Under the pieces are notes generated by a model. It was not told the DNA's origin, searched no databases, and was given only the letters and a program-made list of their open reading frames with translations. A stretch of 64,000 nucleotides of DNA from Clavibacter nebraskensis NCPPB 2581 (lineage in GTDB: Bacteria > Actinomycetota > Actinomycetes > Actinomycetales > Microbacteriaceae), in NCBI RefSeq assembly GCF_000355695.1, contig NC_020891.1, forward strand, positions 868,001 through 932,000, given 5' to 3'. Positions within the stretch are counted from its first letter, which is position 1, and each line of letters starts with the position of its first letter. A program made the translations under genes and the position numbers. Positions 56,809 to 64,000 of the stretch are shown here, piece after piece.

Positions 56809-57633
56809 ATGGGCCGCGTCGTCGTGCTCGGATCGCTCAACGTCGACCAGGTGGTGCGCGTGCCGCGGCACCCGCAGCCGGGGGAGACCCTGATGGGATC
56901 CGACCCCGAGCGGCTCTGGGGCGGCAAGGGCGCGAACCAGGCGGTCGCCGCGGCCGACGCCGGCGGCGAGGTCGCGATGGTCGGGGCCGTGGGCGACGAC
57001 GCCGACGGATCCGCCTACCGCGCCCGCCTCGCCGACCGCGGCATCGACGTGTCCGGCCTCGCGACGATCGCGGGCGCCACGACGGGCCTCGCGATCATCG
57101 CGGTCGACGACGACGGCGAGAACACGATCATCGTCGCGCCCGGCGCGAACGCCCGCGTGACCGACGCCCACCTGGATCCGCTCGACGCGCTCGCGGCGGG
57201 CGATGTCCTGCTCGCCTCGCTCGAGCTGCCCCTCGACACGGTCGCCGCGGGCGTCCGCCGCGCGCACGCCGCCGGCGCCCGCGTCGTGCTCAACCTGGCG
57301 CCCTTCGCCGCGCTGCCCGACGACGTGCTGGCGCTCGCGGATCCCGTCGTCGTCAACGAGCACGAGGCGGGCCTCCTCCGCGGGTCGGGCACGCCCGCGC
57401 CCGCGTCGCTGCTCGTGACCCTCGGCGCCGAGGGCGCGATGTGGGGCGGCGTCGAGGTGCCCGCGTCGCGGGTCTCCCGCGTCGTCGACACCACGGGCGC
57501 GGGCGACGCCTTCTGCGGCGCGCTGGCCTCCGCGCTCGCCGCGGGCGCCGACCGCGAGGGCGCCCTCGTCGTCGCGGCCGACGCCGCGGCGGTCGTCGTC
57601 CAGCGGCAGGGCGCGCAGCCGGCGGACGACTGA
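56809..57633 (+). CDS. rbsK: Ribokinase (PfkB family)
   Basis: 274-aa sugar kinase. G-G-K-G-A-N-Q-A near 40 and the catalytic D-T-T-G-A-G-D-A-F near 228 are the two PfkB signatures; the G-S-L-N-V-D start is typical of ribokinase. ATG 56809 is preferred over GTG 56803 because GGAGG is better spaced. No ribose transporter is adjacent, so the substrate is only a family-level assignment. Confidence 0.87.
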   Translation: MGRVVVLGSLNVDQVVRVPRHPQPGETLMGSDPERLWGGKGANQAVAAADAGGEVAMVGAVGDDADGSAYRARLADRGIDVSGLATIAGATTGLAIIAVDDDGENTIIVAPGANARVTDAHLDPLDALAAGDVLLASLELPLDTVAAGVRRAHAAGARVVLNLAPFAALPDDVLALADPVVVNEHEAGLLRGSGTPAPASLLVTLGAEGAMWGGVEVPASRVSRVVDTTGAGDAFCGALASALAAGADREGALVVAADAAAVVVQRQGAQPADD

Positions 57634-57664
57634 TCCCCGTTGGCGACGCCGGCCGCCCCCGGCA

Positions 57665-58186
57665 TCAGACCGGGCGCCGCCGACCGCGCCTGACCGCCCG
57701 CTCATCGAGCGACCGGTCGCGCGACAGCGGGTACGCGCGGTCGAGCCGGGGACCCACGACCACCCGCAGGAGGAACCGCGAGAGCAGCGCGCCGCCCGCC
57801 CAGTACGCCCCGATGAGCAGCGCCGCGACGCCGGGCAGCACGTGCGTGGCGATGCCGGCCACCACGAGCAGGGTCCAGACGATCCCGACGCCCGAGTACA
57901 GGGACCGGTAGCCGTCCGTCAGCGTGTCGCGCCTCTCCTGCTGCCGCTCCGCGCGGTCGTCGAGCGCGGACACCGTCCGGCCGAAGTCGTCCGCGCCGAC
58001 GGCGGCGAAGAGATCCCGCACGGGCACCTCCAGCGCCTTCGCGACGAGCGACAGCGTCTCGAGGCTCGCGTCGTTCCCCGCCTCCAGCCGCTGCACCGTG
58101 CGCACCGTGATCGCGCTGGCCTCGGCCAGCCTGTCCTGCGTCCAACCCCGCTCGCGGCGGAGGTCCGCCACCCGTGTCTCGTTCAT
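57665..58186 (-). CDS. XRE family regulator with C-terminal membrane spans
   Basis: 173 aa. Residues 5-60 are a helix-turn-helix of the XRE type (G-W-T-Q-D-R-L-A-E-A-S ... T-V-Q-R-L-E-A-G). The C-terminal part has two hydrophobic segments (about 98-140), so the regulator may sit in the membrane. Function and ligand unknown. It is divergent from the sugar transporter operon. Confidence 0.82.
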   Translation of the reverse strand: MNETRVADLRRERGWTQDRLAEASAITVRTVQRLEAGNDASLETLSLVAKALEVPVRDLFAAVGADDFGRTVSALDDRAERQQERRDTLTDGYRSLYSGVGIVWTLLVVAGIATHVLPGVAALLIGAYWAGGALLSRFLLRVVVGPRLDRAYPLSRDRSLDERAVRRGRRRPV

Positions 58187-58356
58187 GGGCCCAGCCTGGC
58201 GGTCCGTCCGGATCCGCACCACGACGCGCACCCGACAGCTCCCCGACATCCGCCCGATAGCACCCCGACAGCCGTCCGAGAGCGCGGGATGGCCGCCGTC
58301 GGATCCCGCGCTTGCCCCTTGGTCGGGGTCCATGAGATGCTCGACACGCTGCGCTT

Positions 58357-58370
58357 CTTATGCGCATAAG
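58357..58370 (+). promoter_or_regulatory. Palindromic operator upstream of the sugar ABC operon
   Basis: CTTATGCGCATAAG is a perfect 14-bp inverted repeat with a central CG, as LacI-family operators have, located 46 bases before the GTG at 58417. The LacI gene at 63542 downstream of the operon is the likely partner. It also overlaps possible -10 sequences, so binding would block transcription. Confidence 0.65.
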
Positions 58371-58416
58371 TAACTCACCGGCTCGCGACGCGGGCGCTTC
58401 GTTCAAGGAGGAACAC

Positions 58417-59685
58417 GTGAAGACATCCATGCGTCTCGGCGCGGTCGCGACCGTGCTGGCGGCCACCGTCGCGCTGACCGGCTGCGGCCGGTCCACCGAC
58501 GAGGGATCCGGCGCCGCGGCCGCGACCACGCTCGGCTCCGCGCCCGCGACCGGCAAGGTCACCATGTGGGCGATGGGCGCGGAGGGCGAGGCCCTGCCCG
58601 CGTTCCTGAAGACCTTCGAGGACGCCAACCCCGGCGTCGAGGTCGACGTCACGGCGATCCCGTGGGACGCCGCGCACAACAAGTTCCAGACCGCCATCGC
58701 GGGCGGCACCACCCCGGACATCGCGATGATGGGCACCACGTGGATGGCCGACTTCGCCGACGCCCTCACCACCGTGCCGACCGACGTCGACGCGAGCGAC
58801 TCCTTCCCCGGCTCCCTCGCGACCAACTCCGTGAAGGACCGCGCCGCCGGCATCCCCTGGTACGTCGACACCCGCGTGCTCTACTACCGCACCGACCTCG
58901 CGGCGAAGGCCGGCTGGACGACGGCCCCCACCACGTGGGACGAGCTCAAGCAGATGGCGTCCGACATGCAGACGAAGGCCGGCGCCGCGCACGGCATCCG
59001 CCTCCCCGCCGGCAACGACGCGTTCCAGGGCACGCTCTGGATGCCGTGGTCGAACGGCGCCGAGATCGCCGACGGCGCGAAGTGGACCCTCGACACCCCC
59101 GAGATGCGGGAGGCCTACGAGTACTACGGCAGCTTCTTCGCCGACGGCATCGCCGACCCCGACGTCGACGTCTCGTCCGGCGCGCAGGAGGCGTCGTTCG
59201 TCGACGGATCCACGCCCATGCTCATCGAGGGCCCCTTCGAGATCGGCCAGCTGAAGGCCGTCGGCGGCGAGGGCTTCGCGTCCAAGTTCGCCACCGCGGT
59301 GCTCCCGGCGAAGGAGACCTCCGCGTCGTTCAGCGGCGGCGCGAACCTCGTCGTCTTCGACCAGGCGAAGAACCAGGACGCCGCGTGGAAGCTCGCCCGC
59401 TGGCTCGGCCAGCCGGACACGCAGGCGGCCTGGTACGCCGCCACGGGCGACCTGCCCGCGTCGCAGTCCGCGTGGCAGGACCCCGCCCTGCAGTCCGACC
59501 CCACCCTCGCCGCGTTCGGCGAGCAGCTGAAGACCGCGAAGTCCGTGCCCGTGAGCACGAACTGGGTGAAGGTCGGATCCGCCGCGGACTCGGCGCTCGA
59601 GCAGATCCGGCGCGGCACCTCCTCGGTGCCCGACGCGCTCGCGAAGCTGCAGTCGGACGCCGACTCCATCGGCTCGGCGGAGTAG
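58417..59685 (+). CDS. Sugar ABC transporter substrate-binding lipoprotein (CUT1)
   Basis: 422-aa extracellular solute-binding protein family 1. GTG 58417 follows AAGGAGGAA; the signal peptide ends in the lipobox L-T-G-C near residue 21. The fold shows E-G-P-F-E-I-G near 274 and the binding-protein pattern of W-x-x-A-R-W-L near the C-terminus. It delivers an oligosaccharide to the two permeases that follow. No ATPase gene is in the operon; CUT1 systems often share one elsewhere. Confidence 0.92.
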   Translation: MKTSMRLGAVATVLAATVALTGCGRSTDEGSGAAAATTLGSAPATGKVTMWAMGAEGEALPAFLKTFEDANPGVEVDVTAIPWDAAHNKFQTAIAGGTTPDIAMMGTTWMADFADALTTVPTDVDASDSFPGSLATNSVKDRAAGIPWYVDTRVLYYRTDLAAKAGWTTAPTTWDELKQMASDMQTKAGAAHGIRLPAGNDAFQGTLWMPWSNGAEIADGAKWTLDTPEMREAYEYYGSFFADGIADPDVDVSSGAQEASFVDGSTPMLIEGPFEIGQLKAVGGEGFASKFATAVLPAKETSASFSGGANLVVFDQAKNQDAAWKLARWLGQPDTQAAWYAATGDLPASQSAWQDPALQSDPTLAAFGEQLKTAKSVPVSTNWVKVGSAADSALEQIRRGTSSVPDALAKLQSDADSIGSAE

Positions 59686-59688
59686 CCG

Positions 59689-60630
59689 TTGGCCATCACC
59701 GCAGGACGTGCGGCCGGGACCCGTCCCGGCCGCACGCGGTCCCCGCTCATCGCCCGGCAGCGCCGCCGCCAGGCGCTCATCGCCTGGGGGTTCTGCCTCC
59801 CGTTCGTCGCCGTCTTCGCGGTCTTCATGCTCGTGCCGCTGGTGAGCTCGTTCGCCATGTCGTTCACGGACTTCCGCGCGACCGACATCCGCTCCCCGTT
59901 CGCGGTCGACTTCACGGGCCTCGACCAATACGCGAAGCTCTTCACCGACGCCACGTTCCTCCGCTCCATCGGCGTGACCGCGTTCTTCGTGGTCGTCGGG
60001 ATCCCGGTGACGATGGTCACGGCGCTCGCGCTGGCCCTCGCGCTCAACTCGGGCCGGGGCCGCATCGTGTCGTTCTTCCGCGTCGGGTTCTACGCGCCCG
60101 TCGTGACGAGCATCGTCGCGGTCTCCGTCGTGTGGCGCTACATCCTGCTGCCCGACGGCCTGCTCAACTCGGCGCTCGCGGTGGTCGGGATCACCGGCCC
60201 CAACTGGCTGAGCGACACCACGTGGGCGCTGCCCTCGCTCGTCGCGATGGCGGTGTGGCGCAACGTCGGCACCCTCATGATCATCTTCCTCGCGGGCCTG
60301 CAGGCCGTGCCCGAGGAGGTGCAGGAGGCGGCCGTGATGGACGGCGCGAGCCCCTGGCGCCGGCTGATCTCGGTCACGCTGCCGCTGCTGCGCCCGACGC
60401 TGCTGCTCGGATCCGTGCTCATCTCGGTCGGCTTCCTGCAGTTCTTCGAGGAGGCGTTCGTGATGACGCGCGGCGGCCCCCTCGACTCCACGCTGTCCGT
60501 CGCGTACTACACGTACCGGCAGTTCGGCTTCGGCGAGTACGGCCTCGCCTCCGCGTCGAGCTACGTCCTCTTCCTCGCCATCGCCCTGCTCAGCCTGCTG
60601 CAGTTCCGGCTGCTGCGGTCGAAGGACTGA
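59689..60630 (+). CDS. Sugar ABC transporter permease 1 (MalF-like)
   Basis: 313-aa permease with six spans and the EAA loop E-A-A-V-M-D-G-A near 221. Starts at TTG 59689, three bases after the binding-protein stop, with GGAG 6 bases upstream. Confidence 0.92.
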   Translation: MAITAGRAAGTRPGRTRSPLIARQRRRQALIAWGFCLPFVAVFAVFMLVPLVSSFAMSFTDFRATDIRSPFAVDFTGLDQYAKLFTDATFLRSIGVTAFFVVVGIPVTMVTALALALALNSGRGRIVSFFRVGFYAPVVTSIVAVSVVWRYILLPDGLLNSALAVVGITGPNWLSDTTWALPSLVAMAVWRNVGTLMIIFLAGLQAVPEEVQEAAVMDGASPWRRLISVTLPLLRPTLLLGSVLISVGFLQFFEEAFVMTRGGPLDSTLSVAYYTYRQFGFGEYGLASASSYVLFLAIALLSLLQFRLLRSKD

Positions 60631-60641
60631 AAGGCACGCGC

Positions 60642-61547
60642 ATGACCACCACCGCATCCGCCCCCGCCGCCACCGTCGTCGCCGAGGCCCGGGCCGGCAC
60701 CCCGCCGCGCCGCAGGCGCCGCACCGACCGCGGTCGCCGCACCCGCGCGATCGTCTACCTCGTCCTCGCCGGCGTGCTCTGCGTCTGGCTCCTGCCGTTC
60801 GTCTGGATGGCGCTCGGCTCCGTGAAGACGCAGGGCGAGATCCTGCAGCGGCCGCCGACGTGGTGGCCCCAGGACCCCGTCGCGGACAACTTCGCGAAGT
60901 GGTTCGGGCCGCTCGACTTCGGCACGTTCTTCTCGAACAGCCTGGTCGTCGCGCTCGTCACCGTGCTCGGCAACCTCGTCTTCTGCTCGATGGTGGGCTA
61001 CGCGCTCGCGAAGATGGAGTTCCCGGGCAAGCGGATCCTGTTCCTCACCGTGATGGTGACGCTCATGGTGCCGGGCGTCGTCACCTTCGTGCCGCTGTTC
61101 GTCATGGTCTCGGGGCTCGGCCTCGTGAACACGTACGCGGCGCTGATCCTCCCGTTCATCACGGCGCCCATCGGGGTGTTCCTCATGCGGCAGTTCATGC
61201 TCGGGATCCCCGAGGCGCTCATCGAGGCCGCGCGCCTCGACGGCGCGGGGGAGTTCCGCATCTTCTCCCGCATCGTGATGCCGCTGTGCGGGCCGCCGCT
61301 CGCGACGTTGGGCATCCTCACGTTCCTCGCCTCGTGGAACAACTTCCTCTGGCCGCTCGTCGCGGCGCAGACCGAGGGCATGTACACGCTGCCGATCGCG
61401 CTGTCGCTGTACTCGACCGGGCAGAACGCGACCGACTACGGCCTGCTGCTCGCGGGATCCGTGCTGGTGATCGCGCCGATCCTCGCTCTGTTCGTGTTCC
61501 TGCAGCGCTACTTCATCCAGGGCGTCGCGACCGCCGGCCTCAAGTGA
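60642..61547 (+). CDS. Sugar ABC transporter permease 2 (MalG-like)
   Basis: 301-aa permease. A basic N-terminus of about 35 residues precedes six spans; the EAA loop reads E-A-A-R-L-D-G-A-G near 205. Partner of permease 1. Confidence 0.92.
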   Translation: MTTTASAPAATVVAEARAGTPPRRRRRTDRGRRTRAIVYLVLAGVLCVWLLPFVWMALGSVKTQGEILQRPPTWWPQDPVADNFAKWFGPLDFGTFFSNSLVVALVTVLGNLVFCSMVGYALAKMEFPGKRILFLTVMVTLMVPGVVTFVPLFVMVSGLGLVNTYAALILPFITAPIGVFLMRQFMLGIPEALIEAARLDGAGEFRIFSRIVMPLCGPPLATLGILTFLASWNNFLWPLVAAQTEGMYTLPIALSLYSTGQNATDYGLLLAGSVLVIAPILALFVFLQRYFIQGVATAGLK

Positions 61548-61579
61548 CCACCTCCCGCCTCCGACCCTTGGAGACCCCC

Positions 61580-63442
61580 ATGCCCCGCTCCCCGCGCACG
61601 CTCCTCACCGCCCCCGACGGCACCCGGTTCCGCGACCTCGACGGCGACGGGGTGATGGCGCCGTACGAGGATCCGCGGCTGAGCCCCGAGGAGCGCACCG
61701 CCGACCTCGTCGGGCGCCTCAGCCTCGCCGAGAAGGCGGGCCTCATGTTCCAGACCGTGATCGAGGTCGGCGCCGACGGCGAGCTGAAGGAGGAGCCGGG
61801 CGCGATCTCGAAGTCCGGGACAACGGAGGTCGTGGTCGGCAAGGCGATGAACCACTTCAACGTGCACGAGATCCGGACAGCCCGGCAGGCCGCGCGCTGG
61901 AGCAACCGGCTGCAGGAGCTCGCGGAGTCGACGCCGCATGGGATCCCCGTGACCGTGAGCACGGATCCGCGCCACGCCTTCGTCGAGAACGCGGGCGTCG
62001 CCTTCTCCGCCGGGCCGTTCTCGCAGTGGCCGGAGGCGCTCGGCCTCGCGGCGCTCGACGACGTGGACGCCATCCGCGCGTTCGCCGACGCCGCGCGGCA
62101 GGAGTACGTGGCCGTCGGGATCCGCGCGGCGCTGCACCCGCAGATCGACCTCGCCACCGAGCCGCGCTGGGGCCGCCAGGCGCAGACGCTCGGCCATGAC
62201 GCCGACCGCGTGGCCGAGTTCACGGCCGCGTACCTCCAGGGGTTCCAGGGTGACGAGCTCGGATCCGCGAGCGTCGCCTGCACCACCAAGCACTTCCCGG
62301 GCGGCGGCCCGCAGAAGGACGGCGAGGACGCGCACTTCCCGTACGGCCGCGAGCAGGTCTACCCGGGCGGCATGTTCGAGTACCACCTGCGGCCGTTCCG
62401 CGAGGCGATCGAGCGCGGGACAGCCGCGATGATGCCGTACTACGGGATGCCCGAGGGCCTCGTGCGCGACGGCGAGGCGATCGAGCCGGTGGGCTTCGGC
62501 TTCAACCGGCAGGTGATCACGGGGCTCCTGCGCGAGGAGCTCGGCTACGACGGCGTCGTGGTCACCGACTGGGAGCTCGTGAACGACAACCACGTCGGCG
62601 ACCAGGTGCTGCCCGCGCGCGCGTGGGGCGTCGAGGAGCTGACGCCGCACGAGCGCATGGAGCGGATCATCGAGGCCGGCTGCGACCAGTTCGGCGGCGA
62701 GGAGTGCGTCGACGTGCTGCTCGACCTCGTGGCCTCCGGCCGCGTCAGCGAGGCGCGCATCGACGAGTCGGTGCGGCGCCTGCTGCTCGTGAAGTTCCGG
62801 CTCGGGCTCTTCGACGACCCGTACGTCGACGAGGACGCCGCCGAGCGCATCGTCGGCCGCGCGGATCTCCGCGAGCTCGGCTTCCGCGCGCAGGCCGCGT
62901 CGGTCACCGTGCTCGAGAACCGCGAGCGCGACGGCCGGCCCACGCTGCCGCTGCCCGTCGACGGACCCCGGCTCCGCGTGCACGTCGAGGGCATGCGGCC
63001 CGAGGCGCTCGACGGCTGGGCGGATCCCGCGGCAGGACCCGACGACGCCGACCTCGCGATCGTGCGGCTCGGTGCGCCCTTCGAGCCGCGGTCGGACCTG
63101 TTCCTGGAGGCATGGTTCCACCAGGGGTCGCTCGAGTTCCCGCCCGGGCTCGTGCACCGGCTGCGGCGGATCGCCGACCGCTGCCCGCTCGTCGTGGTCG
63201 TGAACCTCGACCGTCCCGCGATCATGACGCCGCTCGTGCCGTTCGCCGCCGCGCTCGCCGTCGACTACGGCAGCTCCGACGCCGCCGTGCTCGCCGCGCT
63301 CACGGGACGCATCGCGCCCGAGGGGCGGCTGCCCGTGGAGATCCCGCGCTCGATGGACGCCGTGCGGGCGTCGCGGACGGACGTGCCGTCGGACACCGAG
63401 GACCCGGTGTACCCGCTGCACCACGGCCTCCGGATCCGCTGA
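61580..63442 (+). CDS. Glycoside hydrolase family 3 beta-glycosidase
   Basis: 620-aa intracellular enzyme (no signal peptide), suited to hydrolyse the oligosaccharide brought in by the preceding transporter. It has the GH3 N-domain with K-H-F-P-G-G near 236 and the nucleophile Asp in V-V-V-T-D-W near 327, and the second alpha/beta domain with G-R-L-P-V-E-I-P near 590. ATG 61580 has TGGAGA upstream. Specificity (glucosidase or xylosidase) cannot be told. Confidence 0.92.
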   Translation: MPRSPRTLLTAPDGTRFRDLDGDGVMAPYEDPRLSPEERTADLVGRLSLAEKAGLMFQTVIEVGADGELKEEPGAISKSGTTEVVVGKAMNHFNVHEIRTARQAARWSNRLQELAESTPHGIPVTVSTDPRHAFVENAGVAFSAGPFSQWPEALGLAALDDVDAIRAFADAARQEYVAVGIRAALHPQIDLATEPRWGRQAQTLGHDADRVAEFTAAYLQGFQGDELGSASVACTTKHFPGGGPQKDGEDAHFPYGREQVYPGGMFEYHLRPFREAIERGTAAMMPYYGMPEGLVRDGEAIEPVGFGFNRQVITGLLREELGYDGVVVTDWELVNDNHVGDQVLPARAWGVEELTPHERMERIIEAGCDQFGGEECVDVLLDLVASGRVSEARIDESVRRLLLVKFRLGLFDDPYVDEDAAERIVGRADLRELGFRAQAASVTVLENRERDGRPTLPLPVDGPRLRVHVEGMRPEALDGWADPAAGPDDADLAIVRLGAPFEPRSDLFLEAWFHQGSLEFPPGLVHRLRRIADRCPLVVVVNLDRPAIMTPLVPFAAALAVDYGSSDAAVLAALTGRIAPEGRLPVEIPRSMDAVRASRTDVPSDTEDPVYPLHHGLRIR

Positions 63443-63514
63443 CCGCGCGCGAGATCCCGCGCTCGTGACCGACCCGCGGGGCGCCGGGGCTCGGTCGTGC
63501 GCGCCCGCCTCGCC

Positions 63515-63520
63515 TACGCT
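63515..63520 (+). promoter_or_regulatory. Possible -10 box of the LacI gene
   Basis: TACGCT lies 21 bases before the ATG; AGGAGAGAGGA follows as ribosome site. Confidence 0.4.
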
Positions 63521-63541
63521 TCCAGGAGAGAGGACGGTCGC

Positions 63542-64000
63542 ATGAGCCCCCGGCGCCCCACGGTCTACGACGTCGCCGAACGCGCGAAGGTCTCCATCGC
63601 GACGGTGTCGTTCGCGTTCAGCCGCCCCGACCAGATCAGCGCCGCCACGCGCGAGCGGGTGCTCGAGACCGCGCGCGAGATCGGCTACATGCCGAGCGCG
63701 TCCGCCCGCGGCCTCGCCCGCGGCCGCACGGGCGCGCTCGGGCTGCACTCGTTCGACCTCCTCATCGACCGGCCGCTGCAGCGCGAGCCCGTCACGCCCG
63801 CCGAGAGCCCCGCCGAGCCCGCGGTCGCGACGCCGTTCGCTCCCGGCCGCACCTTTATCCCGTGGGACGACGCGGGCGAGATCGCGGCGGATCCGCGCGC
63901 GTTCCCGCTCTACGTCGACGAGGTGCAACGCGGCTTCGAGCTCGAGTGCCGCGCCCACGACCGGCCGGTGATGCTCAGCCGCGGCAGCGACACCGCCACG
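63542..64000 (+). CDS. LacI family transcriptional regulator (partial, cut by the window end)
   Basis: 153 codons are present and the frame stays open to the window end. The N-terminal helix-turn-helix is clear: T-V-Y-D-V-A-E-R-A-K-V-S-I-A-T-V-S, followed by G-Y-M-P-S-A-S-A-R-G-L-A, the hinge. The ligand domain begins after that. It likely represses the sugar ABC/GH3 operon through the palindrome at 58357-58370. Confidence 0.9.
   Translation, partial: MSPRRPTVYDVAERAKVSIATVSFAFSRPDQISAATRERVLETAREIGYMPSASARGLARGRTGALGLHSFDLLIDRPLQREPVTPAESPAEPAVATPFAPGRTFIPWDDAGEIAADPRAFPLYVDEVQRGFELECRAHDRPVMLSRGSDTAT

Overview
Organism and general character. The window is very G+C-rich DNA (estimated by eye at about 73%), almost fully coding, with GTG/TTG starts, 1-4 bp gene overlaps and strong third-position G/C preference. 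Gene order (dnaX-recR, lysC-asd, topA-tmk-holB, a Tad pilus locus with a 6C RNA, malate:quinone oxidoreductase), LPVTG wall-anchored proteins and many genes whose TAnnnT box lies 6-8 bases before the start codon point to an actinobacterium, most likely Microbacteriaceae such as Clavibacter. I see no insertion sequence, phage, CRISPR array or rRNA. Layout 0-16.7 kb: a giant secreted repeat adhesin with a sortase signal (247-4560), a DUF5819/HTTM membrane pair, dnaX-recR, lysC (with an internal start for the beta subunit) and asd, mqo, an Rv2578c-type radical SAM gene under a near-perfect LexA box, a LuxR-type regulator and thymidine kinase. Layout 16.7-24.8 kb: a cell-surface cassette: Wzz/BY-kinase, a membrane-anchored secreted protein, a DUF4012 protein, two small LPVTG proteins, then VanZ and a flavin monooxygenase. 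There are no glycosyltransferases in this cassette. Layout 24.8-35.0 kb: two paralogous class A penicillin-binding proteins facing each other, with an acyltransferase, tRNA-Pro and a metallophosphoesterase between them; then a DUF4177-like protein, RidA and acetyl-CoA synthetase. Layout 35.1-39.1 kb: a 6C small RNA followed by a compact Tad operon (ATPase, a double T2SSF membrane protein, DUF4244 pilin-like protein, two TadE-like proteins) ending in a large hairpin. Layout 39.2-50.6 kb: topA-tmk-holB-lipoprotein hydrolase, tRNA-Thr, DacB-type carboxypeptidase, nicotinamidase, succinate-semialdehyde dehydrogenase and a TrmH/SpoU methyltransferase. Layout 50.6-64 kb: DUF2834 protein, ABC exporter, NodI/NodJ-like ABC operon, a shortened MFS gene, ribokinase, a membrane-linked XRE regulator, then a CUT1 sugar ABC importer with a GH3 glycosidase and a LacI regulator cut by the window end; a perfect 14-bp palindrome upstream of the importer is the likely operator. 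How the genes work together: most of the window is core replication, amino-acid and wall metabolism, interleaved with surface systems (adhesin, EPS-type kinase cassette, Tad pilus) and an inducible oligosaccharide uptake and hydrolysis module, which would suit a plant-associated life. The organism assignment is inference.
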